Of a stretch of 64,000 bases of DNA, positions 1 through 8,665 are shown in pieces (the stretch's first letter is position 1; the number at the start of each line of letters is the position of its first letter). The DNA lies in the NCBI GenBank assembly GCA_040080215.1, contig JBEBIT010000005.1:1-64000 (forward strand), written 5' to 3'. This DNA comes from CAIUGU01 sp040080215 (GTDB taxonomy: Bacteria; Pseudomonadota; Gammaproteobacteria; Steroidobacterales; Steroidobacteraceae). The notes under the pieces were generated by a model. It was not told the origin of the DNA. It made no database searches and was given only the letters and a program-made list of their open reading frames with translations. Both the position numbers and the translations under genes were made by a program.

Positions 1-726
1 GGCCAGGTTGGCGATGTTGAGCTCGTATTCACCGTCGACCGGGAAATCGTGCTCGACCAGCAACCCGCCCCGCGTGCCGAGCGGCAAGCCCGCCACGTGA
101 CCAAACTGCGAGCTCTTGTCCTTGACCGTGTAAGTCGTGGCCGCCGGCTTGGCCGTACGATCCCCGATTGCCTGCACGGCGACCGCCCGGGCGGCGGACA
201 CGTACTGCTCCATGAACGAAGGCGAAACCTGCAGCACGCTGGCCACGTTGTCGAAGCCATCCGACGCGTCGTCTTGCGGCAGCAAGGCAGCGACGTCGAC
301 GTGCGTACCGAGCAGGTCCCGGACCGCATTGCCGTATTCCTTGCGATTGAGGCGGTGCAGCGCGACGCGCCCGGGGTTGGGTCGATCGCGGGCCGCGTCA
401 TCGAGACGCCCTTCCATCCACGATACGAACGAGTTGATCTCGGCCTGATCGGGTTGCGGCTTTCCGGGCGGCGGCATCAGCCGCCCACGCAGCTTGCGGA
501 CTGCGGCCTCCCAGACCTTGGCGTCGGCGGGAATGCCCTCGGGTGTCATCGAGTCAAAGGCGACTTTGCCCTTGAACTCGATGTCGTTATGGCAGTCAGT
601 GCAGTAGCGATCGAGGAAGGTAAACGGGCTGTTGGCGCCGTGGATGGCCTCCGCGCCCGCGGCCGGGAACGCCACCGCGCAAACGCACAAGATCACCGGA
701 ATCGCCTGTCGCCTCAAGGTTTTCAC
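1..726 (-). CDS. DUF1587/DUF1592-type secreted cytochrome c protein (C-terminus cut by window edge)
   Basis: About 242 codons are visible before the gene leaves the window. From a GTG start the protein opens with a Sec signal (VILCVCAVAFPAAGAEA), followed by a heme c motif CTDCH near residues 42-46. The stretch RLNRKEYGNAVRDLLG is the DUF1587 signature, and LGTRGGLLVEHDFPVDGEYE resembles the opening of a DUF1592 region. The planctomycete-type relatives are large secreted redox proteins, so more than half is probably missing. A GGAG lies only two bases before the GTG, so a TTG nine bases inside is an alternative start. Substrate unknown. The family call is firm, the role is not. Confidence 0.8.
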   Translation of the reverse strand, partial: MKTLRRQAIPVILCVCAVAFPAAGAEAIHGANSPFTFLDRYCTDCHNDIEFKGKVAFDSMTPEGIPADAKVWEAAVRKLRGRLMPPPGKPQPDQAEINSFVSWMEGRLDDAARDRPNPGRVALHRLNRKEYGNAVRDLLGTHVDVAALLPQDDASDGFDNVASVLQVSPSFMEQYVSAARAVAVQAIGDRTAKPAATTYTVKDKSSQFGHVAGLPLGTRGGLLVEHDFPVDGEYELNIANLA

Positions 727-845
727 CGCTCCAATTATGGTTGACAGGCAGTGCTGCTGTCTCGTTTCATTGCGGCCATTCAAGCGGCCTCAGAACAAAT
801 GCTGCACCGCGACCAACCCGGATCCGACAAGCCCCTGACCCTCCA

Positions 846-1772
846 ATGACCCCTCTCCACGAACGACGCCGTTTCCTGCTGGGCCTCGCGGCCGGAGTCG
901 CGATGTCGCAGGCACCCTTTGCCGTGGCATGGCCTCAGCCCCGCCGTGCTTCGCTCGTCTCGACACCGCTGCCTGGTGGGCTGTTCCTGATCGCAGGCGC
1001 CGGCGGGAATGTCGTCGCCGGCCGCGATGAAGAGGGCGCGCTGCTCGTCGACGGCGGCACCGCAGAGCGCGCGGCAGAGCTGCACAAGCTCGTGCTGCGG
1101 GAGACTGGCACAAAGCGCATCCAAACATTGATCAACACGCACTGGCATCCGGAGCAGACCGGATCCAATGAGCGCCTCGGCAAAGCCGGTGCCAGGATCA
1201 TCGCGCACGAGAACACCCGGCTCTGGCTCACCGTCTCGAATCCACTCGTCGGCCAAGCCGGAACCTACGGCCCTCTCCCCGCCGCAGCCCGGCCCAACGC
1301 GACGACCTACGCGAACGGGTCGCTGCAGCTTGGGTCCGAACAGGTCGACTACGGCTACCTGCTCCAGGCCCACACGGATGGAGACCTCTATGTGCATTTC
1401 CGCAATGCGAACGTGCTCGTTGCCGGCGACGTCGTGTGCAACGACGGCTGGCCGGTCATCGACTGGCGCACCGGTGGCTGGATCGGCGGCATGGTGGATG
1501 GCCTCTCGAAGCTGATTGCCTTGAGCAATGCCACCACTCGCATCGTACCGGGCCGAGGACCGGTCCTTACCCGCGCCGATCTCGAAGTGCAGCGGACGCA
1601 GTACGCAACGATCTTCGAACGCCTCGAAGCACTGATGCGGCAAGGCAAGGGCCCCGATGAAGCCCTGGCCGAGAATCCCACGAAGGAATTCAATGCCGCG
1701 CGTGGCGACCCCACGCAGTTCGTCACGCTCGCCTTTGAGAGCATGTGGGGACACTTCGCTCCCAATGCGTGA
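846..1772 (+). CDS. Exported MBL-fold metallo-hydrolase-like protein with incomplete metal site
   Basis: 308 aa. The chosen ATG gives a twin-arginine-like leader (ERRRFLLGLAAGVAMSQAPFAVA); the frame stays open 105 bases upstream but that part looks non-coding. The fold motifs are present: INTHWHPEQTGSN (H99, H101), AHTDGD (H176) and AGDVV (D195). The Asp and His that complete the HxHxDH motif are replaced by E103 and Q104, and the last His (normally PGHGP) is R237. MBL proteins of this type often lie near PQQ enzymes and cytochromes, as here, where a cytochrome c gene follows in the same direction. It may bind one metal or act non-hydrolytically. Function unassigned. Confidence 0.8.
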   Translation: MTPLHERRRFLLGLAAGVAMSQAPFAVAWPQPRRASLVSTPLPGGLFLIAGAGGNVVAGRDEEGALLVDGGTAERAAELHKLVLRETGTKRIQTLINTHWHPEQTGSNERLGKAGARIIAHENTRLWLTVSNPLVGQAGTYGPLPAAARPNATTYANGSLQLGSEQVDYGYLLQAHTDGDLYVHFRNANVLVAGDVVCNDGWPVIDWRTGGWIGGMVDGLSKLIALSNATTRIVPGRGPVLTRADLEVQRTQYATIFERLEALMRQGKGPDEALAENPTKEFNAARGDPTQFVTLAFESMWGHFAPNA

Positions 1773-1837
1773 GGCAATCCTGAATTCCCCTTTCCTGCTC
1801 GCGATGCCGAGCGCCCTCTTCATTTGCGAGTAACGCC

Positions 1838-2602
1838 GTGCCGATACGCCTCCCCCACCACTGGGTCCGGTCTGCCTTCGCCTTGAGCCTGGCCTTGCCT
1901 CACCTTCTGGGGCAAACCGCGATGGCTGCGGATCCAGCGCCATCGCGCTCGGTCTGGGACGGGGCCTACACGACCGCGCAAGCCGCGCAAGGCGAGAAGC
2001 AGTACCAGCAGATCTGCCAGCGTTGCCACGGCACCGATACGCGCGCGGGCGAGGAAGTGTCGCTATGGGGCGATGAATTCTGGAAGAGCTGGCGCGAGGA
2101 TACCCTCGACAACCTGTATCACTACATCAGCGCGAACATGCCGAACGACGAGCCGGCTACGCTCAAGACCGATCAGTATCTCGACGTGATCGCGTACCTG
2201 CTGCAGAAGAACGGTCTGCCGGCTGGCCAGGCAAAGCTCACGGTGGCCAATGCCGCGGGCGTCCACATCTACGCGAAAGAAGGCCCCGGCGTGCTGCCAG
2301 CGGAAACCATGGTGGAGCTGGTCGGTTGCCTCGCGAAGCTCGACAAGGGATGGCAGCTCGTGAACTCGAGCCACCCGGCGCGCGTCAAGTCAAAGCAGGT
2401 ACTGCGGGCCGAGAATGAAAAGGCCGAGCCGCTTGCGGGTGGCCCGGCGATGCCGCTCAAGTTCGTGATGACCAAGCTCGACAGCTATGTCGGCAAGGTC
2501 ATGACGGTGCGCGGCATGCTGATCGGCGAGGGCGGCCGGGAGGGCATCAACGTGATGACCACCCAGCCGTCCACCGATACCTGCGACGCGCCGCAGAGCT
2601 AG
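1838..2602 (+). CDS. Monoheme cytochrome c with C-terminal extension
   Basis: 254 aa from a GTG start. Signal peptide (RSAFALSLALPHLLGQTAMA), then VWDGAYTTAQAAQGEKQY, a phrase shared with the cytochrome at 19604-20053. One heme motif CQRCH (C60, C63, H64); a Met in NMPNDEP could be the distal ligand. After the cytochrome domain (about 35-130) is a second module of about 120 residues with VELVGCL and SYVGKVMTVRGMLIG, which looks like an OB-type beta domain. Likely a periplasmic electron acceptor for a dehydrogenase, perhaps one encoded nearby. Its stop lies only 14 bases from the stop of the convergent VOC gene. Confidence 0.8.
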   Translation: MPIRLPHHWVRSAFALSLALPHLLGQTAMAADPAPSRSVWDGAYTTAQAAQGEKQYQQICQRCHGTDTRAGEEVSLWGDEFWKSWREDTLDNLYHYISANMPNDEPATLKTDQYLDVIAYLLQKNGLPAGQAKLTVANAAGVHIYAKEGPGVLPAETMVELVGCLAKLDKGWQLVNSSHPARVKSKQVLRAENEKAEPLAGGPAMPLKFVMTKLDSYVGKVMTVRGMLIGEGGREGINVMTTQPSTDTCDAPQS

Positions 2603-2616
2603 CGGCGCGATAGACG

Positions 2617-3699
2617 TTACTGGATCTTCGGATTGGCCGGAGGAGCCGGAGGCGTGGCGGGCCGCGGCATCGACGCCTGGAACAACATGCCGTTCGGATC
2701 GCGGATCCAGCTGCTGCGGGCGTCAGGCGGCAACGTCACCGATGTCTCGCCCGTTCCGATCGTGCCGCCATTCGCCTTTGCTGCCGCGATCACCGCCGGG
2801 AAATCCTGGACGGTCATCGGCATGATCGGCCCACCCGGATCCTGCACGCGATGACGGACCGGGTGCTGGTTCGGCCCCGTGAATTCCTGGAAGCGGATCT
2901 CGGAGCCCGCACCCGGGAACGTGCCCCGTGCCATGCGCACCGTCTTCAGTGACTTGTCGTTGAACAGCTTGATCATCGAATCCGGTGGCGGGGCCGCCTT
3001 GCCTGGCGCAGGCATGTTGAAGCCGAAGGCACGGTTGTAGAAGTTGACCGTCTGGTCGAGGTCCTTGACCGTCAGGTAGAAGCTGACATCGCCGAGCTTC
3101 GCAGGCGCCTGCACCGGCGTGGCACCGCCCTCGACGAACTCGATGATGAAGCCGTTGTGCTCGCGCAGCATGACGGCGCGGTTCTTCGTGCCATCGGCAC
3201 CCGTCCTTTCAATTGGAGCGCCGCCTTCGGTCAACACAGTGAGGCCGCGCTTCTTCGCACCCGCCACCAGCGCGTCGATGCCCCGCACGTTGATCGCGAG
3301 CATGATTTCACCCGGATCCTGGATGCGGGGCTGCTGCGGATTCACCTTGATGCCGTGCCACTGCACGAGCTCCATCTTCCACGGACCGCCGGGGACTTGA
3401 AGCACCACGGTCTGCAGCAGCGCGCCCGGTTCGTCGACCAGCTGCTTCATTTCACGCGGCGCGGCGGGTGGCGTGACCACTTCCATGCCGAGCAGGTCGC
3501 GGAACACGGCCAGCGACTGCTCCAGGTTCGCGACGTTCAAATGCAGGAAGCTGACCGTGAGCGTCCGCGGCCCGGCGGGCACGGCAGCAGGGACAGCGGC
3601 TTGTGCGTGCACGGCAGGTGCTGCAGCGAGACCGACCAGTGCGGTAGCGCAGGCCGCCTGCAGCGCTCGGGATAGCCAAGGCGTCTTCGGGAATTCCAT
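2617..3699 (-). CDS. Exported two-module VOC (glyoxalase/bleomycin-fold) protein
   Basis: 360 aa from the ATG that precedes a clear Sec signal (ATALVGLAAAPAVHAQA). Two VOC modules follow, about residues 48-175 (FLHLNVANLEQSLAVFRDLLGMEV) split here by the usual beta-alpha-beta pattern, and about 200-325 (VSFYLTVKDLDQTVNFYN). The tail is rich in Pro and Ala. VOC proteins are metal-dependent lyases, isomerases or dioxygenases, or binding proteins, and most are cytosolic, so a signal peptide is unusual. It is divergent from the amine-oxidase operon and may serve the same pathway. Reaction unknown. Confidence 0.8.
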   Translation of the reverse strand: MEFPKTPWLSRALQAACATALVGLAAAPAVHAQAAVPAAVPAGPRTLTVSFLHLNVANLEQSLAVFRDLLGMEVVTPPAAPREMKQLVDEPGALLQTVVLQVPGGPWKMELVQWHGIKVNPQQPRIQDPGEIMLAINVRGIDALVAGAKKRGLTVLTEGGAPIERTGADGTKNRAVMLREHNGFIIEFVEGGATPVQAPAKLGDVSFYLTVKDLDQTVNFYNRAFGFNMPAPGKAAPPPDSMIKLFNDKSLKTVRMARGTFPGAGSEIRFQEFTGPNQHPVRHRVQDPGGPIMPMTVQDFPAVIAAAKANGGTIGTGETSVTLPPDARSSWIRDPNGMLFQASMPRPATPPAPPANPKIQ

Positions 3700-3908
3700 C
3701 GTGGGGCTCCGTTGTGTTTGTTCTGGCCGGCGATGCGAAGCGATCGCGGGTCGGGTGATGCTACTACGACGCACGAAATAGATCTCTCATCTCCTGGAAT
3801 GCGCGCCCTCGTGGTGCATTGCGACGCGAAGACACGGGCCGGATAGCGCTGATTTTCGCTGATTCAGCGATGTTCCGGGTTTGGCACGAAGCTTGTACTC
3901 ATGGGTGC

Positions 3909-5486
3909 ATGACGCAACCCTTCTCACGCCGCTCGTTCCTGCAACTGGCCGGTGCACTCGGTGGCTCCGCGGCGGTGTACCGAACTGCCTTTGGCCTCGG
4001 GCTGATGCCCTCGGGACCGGGCGGCGAGCGACCCGACCTCGCCCCCTTGCCGAAGACCGGCCGCAAGTCTGTCCTGATCCTGGGCGCCGGTATCGGCGGA
4101 CTGACCGCCGCCTACGAGCTGAGTCGCAAGGGCTACGATGTCCGGGTCCTTGAAGCCTCGCACCGCGCCGGCGGCCGGAACCTCACGATACGCAGCGGCG
4201 ACCTCGTCGATGAAGTCGGCCGGCCACAGGTGTGCAGGTTCGACCGCGACCCGGACCTGTACTTCAATGCAGGCCCAGCACGTATCCCCGGCCATCACAC
4301 CGCCCTCCTCGGCTATTGCCGGGAGCTCGGCGTGGAGCTCGCGCCGTTCATCAACGAGAACCGCAACGCGTGGGTGCAGGACGACTCAACCAATGGCGGC
4401 AAGCCGTTGCGCAATCGCGAGTACGCCACTGACACTCGCGGCTTCGTGTCGGAGCTGGTCGCGAAATCGATGAACCCGGCGCACTTCGATGCGGACCTGA
4501 CTCCCGACGACGTCATGCGCCTCAGGGAATTCTTCCGCCAGTTCGGCGAGCTCGAATCCGACTTCAGCTACAAGGGCTCCTCGCGCGCGGGTCTCGCCAG
4601 CCACGACTACACGAGCCCGTCCGAATTGAAGGCGCCGGCCGGTTTCAAGGACCTGCTGCATTCCCCGATCATGTCGACGCTGAACTTCGGCGACAGCTAT
4701 GACCAGTCCGCGATGCTGATGGAACCGGTCGGTGGCATGGACCGCGTCGTCGCGGGATTCATGGCCAAAGTGGGCCGGCTCGTGCGCACGCACGCGGTGG
4801 TCGAGAAGATCACGCTGCAGCCTGAGGGCGTCGAGGTCGCGTATCGGGAGAAGGGCGGGCTGCGTGTTGCAAGAGCCGACTTCTGCTTGAACAGCATCCC
4901 TTCGCACCTGCTCGCCGGGATCGAGCACAACTTCCCTGCCGAGTACACCACGGGCCTGGCCGCCATCCCGCGCGGCAAGCTGTCGAAGATCGGCCTGCAG
5001 TCCCGGACACGCTTCTGGGAGCGCGAGGGCATCTACGGCGGCATCTCGTGGACGATGCAGGACATCACGCAGATCTGGTATCCGGCCCACGGCATCCACC
5101 GCCAGAAGGGCGTCGTCCTCGGCCTGTACAACTTCAACGACGCCGTCGGCGAGAAGCTCGGGCGGCTCACGCACGAGCAGCGCATGGAACTCGCGCTGTC
5201 ACAGGGCGAGAAGGTGCATCCGGACTATCGCTCGCAGATCGAGAGCGGGGTCAGCGTCGTGTGGCATCGCATGAACCACATGCTTGGCTGCTCCGCGCGC
5301 TGGAGCGATGAGCTGCGCAGCCAGTGGTACGCGCGGTTGCAGGCGCCTGTCGGCAATCACTACCTCATCGGCGACCAGATGAGTTACCACCCCGGCTGGC
5401 AGGAAGGCGCCATTCATTCAGCCTTCCATGCGCTCGCCGACATCGATCAGCGGGTTCGCGCGAGCCGCGCGCAGGTGTCCGCATGA
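3909..5486 (+). CDS. Tat-exported FAD-dependent amine oxidase family protein
   Basis: 525 aa. The start gives a twin-arginine leader (FSRRSFLQLAGALGGSAAV). Residues 54-66 hold the FAD dinucleotide motif (VLILGAGIGGLTA), followed by LEASHRAGGRN, the second conserved signature of the flavin amine oxidase family; the C-terminal FAD contact is seen in PGWQEGAIHSA. The family oxidises amines or amino acids to imines with either O2 or an electron carrier as acceptor. Its stop overlaps the start of a diheme cytochrome c gene (ATGA) and an exported RidA follows, so a cytochrome-coupled amine dehydrogenase with imine clean-up is plausible. Substrate unknown. Confidence 0.85.
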   Translation: MTQPFSRRSFLQLAGALGGSAAVYRTAFGLGLMPSGPGGERPDLAPLPKTGRKSVLILGAGIGGLTAAYELSRKGYDVRVLEASHRAGGRNLTIRSGDLVDEVGRPQVCRFDRDPDLYFNAGPARIPGHHTALLGYCRELGVELAPFINENRNAWVQDDSTNGGKPLRNREYATDTRGFVSELVAKSMNPAHFDADLTPDDVMRLREFFRQFGELESDFSYKGSSRAGLASHDYTSPSELKAPAGFKDLLHSPIMSTLNFGDSYDQSAMLMEPVGGMDRVVAGFMAKVGRLVRTHAVVEKITLQPEGVEVAYREKGGLRVARADFCLNSIPSHLLAGIEHNFPAEYTTGLAAIPRGKLSKIGLQSRTRFWEREGIYGGISWTMQDITQIWYPAHGIHRQKGVVLGLYNFNDAVGEKLGRLTHEQRMELALSQGEKVHPDYRSQIESGVSVVWHRMNHMLGCSARWSDELRSQWYARLQAPVGNHYLIGDQMSYHPGWQEGAIHSAFHALADIDQRVRASRAQVSA

Positions 5487-6103
5487 AGCTGTCCGCACGG
5501 CTGGCCATCGTGGCGGCCGCGTGGCTGTTGGTGGTCACGTTCTCTGCGCTCGCAGCCGACGTCGACCCTGGTCTCTGCACGCTCTGTCACGGCACGGAAG
5601 CACGGGGCAATGCGGCGGTCCGCGCACCCCGCTTGGCAGGCCTTGCTCCCTGGTACCTGCAAGGCCAGATCAGGGCGTATCAGGCCAACCTCCGCGGCAT
5701 CCATCCGACGGATTTGCCAGGCAACGAAATGCGCTTCATTGCGGCTACGCTGACCGACGAAGCCGCCGTGGACGAAGTGCTGGTTCGATTCAGCAAGGGA
5801 ACACCCACGGCATCGACCTCCACCGTCAGCGGCGATGCAGTCCGCGGTGAGCAACTGTATGCCTCCTGCGCTGCGTGTCACGGCGGCCGCGGCGAAGGCA
5901 ACGAGTCCCTGAAGGCTCCGGCGCTGGCTGGCGGATCGGACTGGTACCAGCTCGCGCAATTGCGTAACTTCACGCAAGGCCTGCGTGGCACGGAGGCCGC
6001 CGATCCAACCGGACAACAGATGCGTGCGGCAGCCAGCGCGCTGCCCGATAGCCAGGCAGCCGCGGATGTCGTGGCCTACATCAGCACGTTGCGTGGACTC
6101 TGA
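5483..6103 (+). CDS. Periplasmic diheme cytochrome c (c4/c553-like)
   Basis: 206 aa. ATG overlaps the amine oxidase stop by four bases, so the two are translationally coupled. Sec signal (LAIVAAAWLLVVTFSALAA), then two class I cytochrome domains with CTLCH (C32, C35, H36) and CAACH (C129, C132, H133). Met residues within GNEMRFIA and GQQMRAAA, at matching places in the two halves, are candidate axial ligands. The internal duplication is typical of cytochrome c4. The operon position suggests it takes electrons from the flavin amine oxidase and hands them to a terminal oxidase or another cytochrome. The role is inferred from context. Confidence 0.88.
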   Translation: MKLSARLAIVAAAWLLVVTFSALAADVDPGLCTLCHGTEARGNAAVRAPRLAGLAPWYLQGQIRAYQANLRGIHPTDLPGNEMRFIAATLTDEAAVDEVLVRFSKGTPTASTSTVSGDAVRGEQLYASCAACHGGRGEGNESLKAPALAGGSDWYQLAQLRNFTQGLRGTEAADPTGQQMRAAASALPDSQAAADVVAYISTLRGL

Positions 6104-6122
6104 TCGCCCAAGGAGAAGTTCG

Positions 6123-6662
6123 ATGCACATAGCCCAGGAAAATCGTCGAGCCTCGCTGCGCAGTGCCGGCTGGATTACCGCCGTTGCACTGCTGCTGGTC
6201 GTGGCCCACGCAACGCTCGCCGCCGAGATCACGCACTATCCCCTGGCCGGCGGCTCGAAGTTCCCGATCGCGCGTGCCGTCGAAGTGCCTGCTGGCAGCA
6301 CGCTGGTCTTCCACAGCGGCACGACGCCCGGTCCCGCCAACGCGTCGGCCCCGCAAGGCACCGCCGCTTACTGGGGTGATACGAAGACACAAACGTTGAG
6401 CGTATTCGCCCGGATCAAGGAATCGCTGGACTCGCTCGGCCTCGGCTTCGGCGATGTCGTTTCGATGACCGTCTATCTTGTCGGCGATCCGGCAATGGGC
6501 GGCAAGATGGACTTCAACGGCTTCATGGAAGCCTACTCGCAGTTCTACGGCACGCCGGAACAGCCCCGGCTGCCTTCCCGCAGCACCGTGCAGGTCGCGA
6601 GCCTCGTGCAACCCGGCATGCTCGTGGAAATCGAAGTGACGCTCGCGCGCCCGCCCAAGTAA
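6123..6662 (+). CDS. Exported RidA (YjgF/UK114) family imine deaminase
   Basis: 179 aa, longer than the usual 125-130 because of an N-terminal signal (ITAVALLLVVAHATLAAE). AAGGAG at 6110-6115 supports the ATG at 6123. The RidA fold is clear, and the catalytic Arg lies in LPSRSTVQVASL with the conserved Glu in VEIEV. RidA proteins hydrolyse reactive enamines/imines to keto compounds and ammonia, normally in the cytosol. Here it is third in an operon after a Tat-exported amine oxidase and a diheme cytochrome, which gives it an obvious periplasmic job: hydrolysis of the imine product. Confidence 0.88.
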   Translation: MHIAQENRRASLRSAGWITAVALLLVVAHATLAAEITHYPLAGGSKFPIARAVEVPAGSTLVFHSGTTPGPANASAPQGTAAYWGDTKTQTLSVFARIKESLDSLGLGFGDVVSMTVYLVGDPAMGGKMDFNGFMEAYSQFYGTPEQPRLPSRSTVQVASLVQPGMLVEIEVTLARPPK

Positions 6663-6781
6663 TCCCGTCGTTCCTTTGAGACAGTCGCTCTCCGTACGGC
6701 TCTGGTAGAGTCGTATTCGCGCATAGGCAAGGCTTCCGCCCTTCGGCCGGTAGTTCTCGAGGTCCTGCGCACGGGGGCACA

Positions 6782-7528
6782 ATGAAAGTATTCCATCCTC
6801 TGCTGCTTGCAGCGGCACTGTCATCGACGACCGGCGCACACGCTGCGAGCCTGCTCGATCTCATCAAGCCCAAGTCCGGTACGACCACGGCGGCGGCGCT
6901 GCCGCTGACGCAGGATCAGATGGCGGGCGGCCTCAAGGAAGCGCTCGGCAAAGGCGTCACGCAGGCAGTTACAACTCTCGGCAAGCAGAACGGGTTCCTG
7001 GGCGACACGGCCGTCAAGATCCTGATGCCGCCCAGCCTGCAGAAGGCCGAGAAGGCGCTGCGGACCGTCGGCCAGGGCGCACTGGCGGATGAATTCATCA
7101 CGTCGATGAACCGCGCCGCGGAACAGGCCGTGCCCGAAGCCGCTGCCGTGCTCGGCGATTCCATCAAGCAGATGTCGATTGCGGACGCGAAGTCCGTGCT
7201 CACCGGCGGCAATACCGCGGCCACCGACTACTTCCGGCGCACGAGCGAAGGCACGATTCGCGAACGCCTGCTGCCCATCGTGAAGTCTGCCACCGAGAAA
7301 GCCGGCGTCACAAACTCATACAAGACGATGAGCACGCGCGCGACCAAGGCACTCGGCCCGCTAGGCGGTGCGATGCTCGGCGCCCAGATGCCGGACCTCG
7401 ATACCTACATCGCCAACAAGGCGCTCGACGGATTGTTTCTGAAGATTGCCGAGCAGGAAACGCTCATCCGGCAGAATCCGGTGGCGAGGACGTCCGAACT
7501 GCTCAGGGCGGTGTTTGGAGCAAAGTAA
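6782..7528 (+). CDS. DUF4197 family secreted protein
   Basis: 248 aa with a Sec signal (PLLLAAALSSTTGAHA). The body matches my memory of DUF4197: a GGLKEALGKGVTQAV segment, FLGDTAVKILMP, then a long helical region with TDYFRRTS and a conserved C-terminal IAEQETLIRQNPVARTS. Proteins of this family are periplasmic and of unknown function. It stands alone between the RidA operon and a convergent gene; the convergent gap carries the first copy of the mini-hairpin repeat, which may end its transcript. Confidence 0.85.
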   Translation: MKVFHPLLLAAALSSTTGAHAASLLDLIKPKSGTTTAAALPLTQDQMAGGLKEALGKGVTQAVTTLGKQNGFLGDTAVKILMPPSLQKAEKALRTVGQGALADEFITSMNRAAEQAVPEAAAVLGDSIKQMSIADAKSVLTGGNTAATDYFRRTSEGTIRERLLPIVKSATEKAGVTNSYKTMSTRATKALGPLGGAMLGAQMPDLDTYIANKALDGLFLKIAEQETLIRQNPVARTSELLRAVFGAK

Positions 7529-7535
7529 GAGCGCG

Positions 7536-7700
7536 ACCGGCCGACTGTTTCGGCAAGGGGGCCTGCCGGCAAGTGGGGCTCCGCCAAGTGGGACTGCCGT
7601 CGGGTCAGAGGGAAGTCGGAGCAACCGGCCGACTTCGTCGGCAAATGGTCTCCGACAAATGGCCGGCTTTGCCGGCAAATGGACTGCCGTCAGGCCAGAG
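7536..7700. repeat. Mini-hairpin repeat, locus 1 (two tandem copies)
   Basis: Two tandem copies fill the gap between convergent genes: about 7536-7623 and 7624-7700. Each copy is a run of short self-complementary units (ACCGGCCGAC...CGGCAA, CTGCCGGCAAGTGG, GCTCCGCCAAGTGG; second copy GCCGGCTTTGCCGGCAAATG) joined by an A-A-G/A-T-G linker, and ends in a cap GACTGCCGTCGGGTCAGAG (copy 2: GACTGCCGTCAGGCCAGAG). The same cap and linker recur at 11650-11795 and 14930-15145. Unequal unit lengths and lack of spacers exclude CRISPR. A structured, REP-like intergenic element, possibly a terminator. The rest of the gap, 7701-7772, shows nothing. Confidence 0.7.
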
Positions 7701-7772
7701 TAGAAGTACCGTCAGTACTCTCGTCGCGGTTCGTCGTAGCTACAGATGCTACTTGCGCATCGAACCTAAAGG

Positions 7773-8495
7773 CTACTCCAAGACCCCTGCATGCAAGGAG
7801 CTGAGAATCCGTTGATTGCGGGCCTCAATGAATTGCGTCGCCAACCCCCGATAGGCAAGGTATTCATCAAGATCCCTCGGTACTGGTGATCTATCGAAGC
7901 CGGTGAAAGGCGCGTGAAATCTCACAGACGAATAGTCATTTGTTACTATGTCCTGCAGAAGAAAGAAGTCGACGTACCCGCGGAAATCTCTGAACAGATC
8001 GAAAAACGACTCGTAGCGCGAAAGCGCTCCGCTCAGCGGACTTTGCTCGCGCCGGTAGTGGAGACGAATGCACTCCATTGTCAGATCAAACCGATCCTTA
8101 ACCCTGGGATGAAATCCGCGTGCGCCGTTGATAGTCATCTTGCGATCGACAACGTTGCCCGGGAACAGCAACATTCCGCCAATCGTATAGGTGAGGCGCA
8201 GAAACGCCGATTGCTCCTCCGCGGGGATACTGAAAAACACGCACGAGAGTCTCTTTTCCTTACGGAAAGTTGGCACCACGGAATCGCTGGACAAGAGGAA
8301 GTCGCCCAAAGCTGAGTGATGCTTAAGATAGCCCAACGGACGGACGTCTTGAAGTTCGAAGTTGGTTCCACCCGGCAACCGCTTGCTCCAAAGTGCACGA
8401 TGATAGCAATGGAGCGTTGCGCTAGAGATGTCCGGATCTTTGTTCGGCGGCGTGTCCGACCGAAAGTCGAAGGAAACGTCAATATGTCTATGCAT
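7773..8495 (-). CDS. DUF6994-like protein of unknown function
   Basis: 240 aa from the ATG before HRHIDVSFDFRSDTPPNKD. The pattern FDFRSDTPPxKDPD...TLxxYHxxLWSKxLPxG resembles the DUF6994 family as I remember it; no catalytic motif is recognised. Aromatic and charged residues are frequent (FRGYVDFFLLQD, EYLAYRGLATQF), suggesting a soluble globular protein. The frame is open another 45 codons upstream without a ribosome site I can see, so the start is uncertain. The DNA is visibly less GC-rich than its neighbours, as are the next two genes, suggesting acquisition by transfer. Confidence 0.6.
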   Translation of the reverse strand: MHRHIDVSFDFRSDTPPNKDPDISSATLHCYHRALWSKRLPGGTNFELQDVRPLGYLKHHSALGDFLLSSDSVVPTFRKEKRLSCVFFSIPAEEQSAFLRLTYTIGGMLLFPGNVVDRKMTINGARGFHPRVKDRFDLTMECIRLHYRREQSPLSGALSRYESFFDLFRDFRGYVDFFLLQDIVTNDYSSVRFHAPFTGFDRSPVPRDLDEYLAYRGLATQFIEARNQRILSSLHAGVLE

Positions 8496-8665
8496 AGTGA
8501 ATAAACCGTCGACGCCAAGCAACAACGCGAGCACCGTCATCAACTTAGCGAAGCACCTTAAAGGATCTAGCGTGCCGCGGCGCAGTCGGTAGCCACATTG
8601 TTCAACAGGCCAACCTTGGGCTGACCACAACCCAACACTCCCTTGCTGCCTCCCGCTGCAGTTTC

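Noticed and set aside
3882..3896. Sigma-54-like site TGGCACG-AAGC-TTGT
   Set aside because: The -12 GC is GT, and the implied transcript would start about two bases before the amine oxidase ATG, leaving no leader; no sigma-54 activator gene is nearby.
7536..7700. CRISPR-like array
   Set aside because: Units differ in length and sequence, there are no spacers, and the repeats are self-complementary with a cap; no cas genes in the window.
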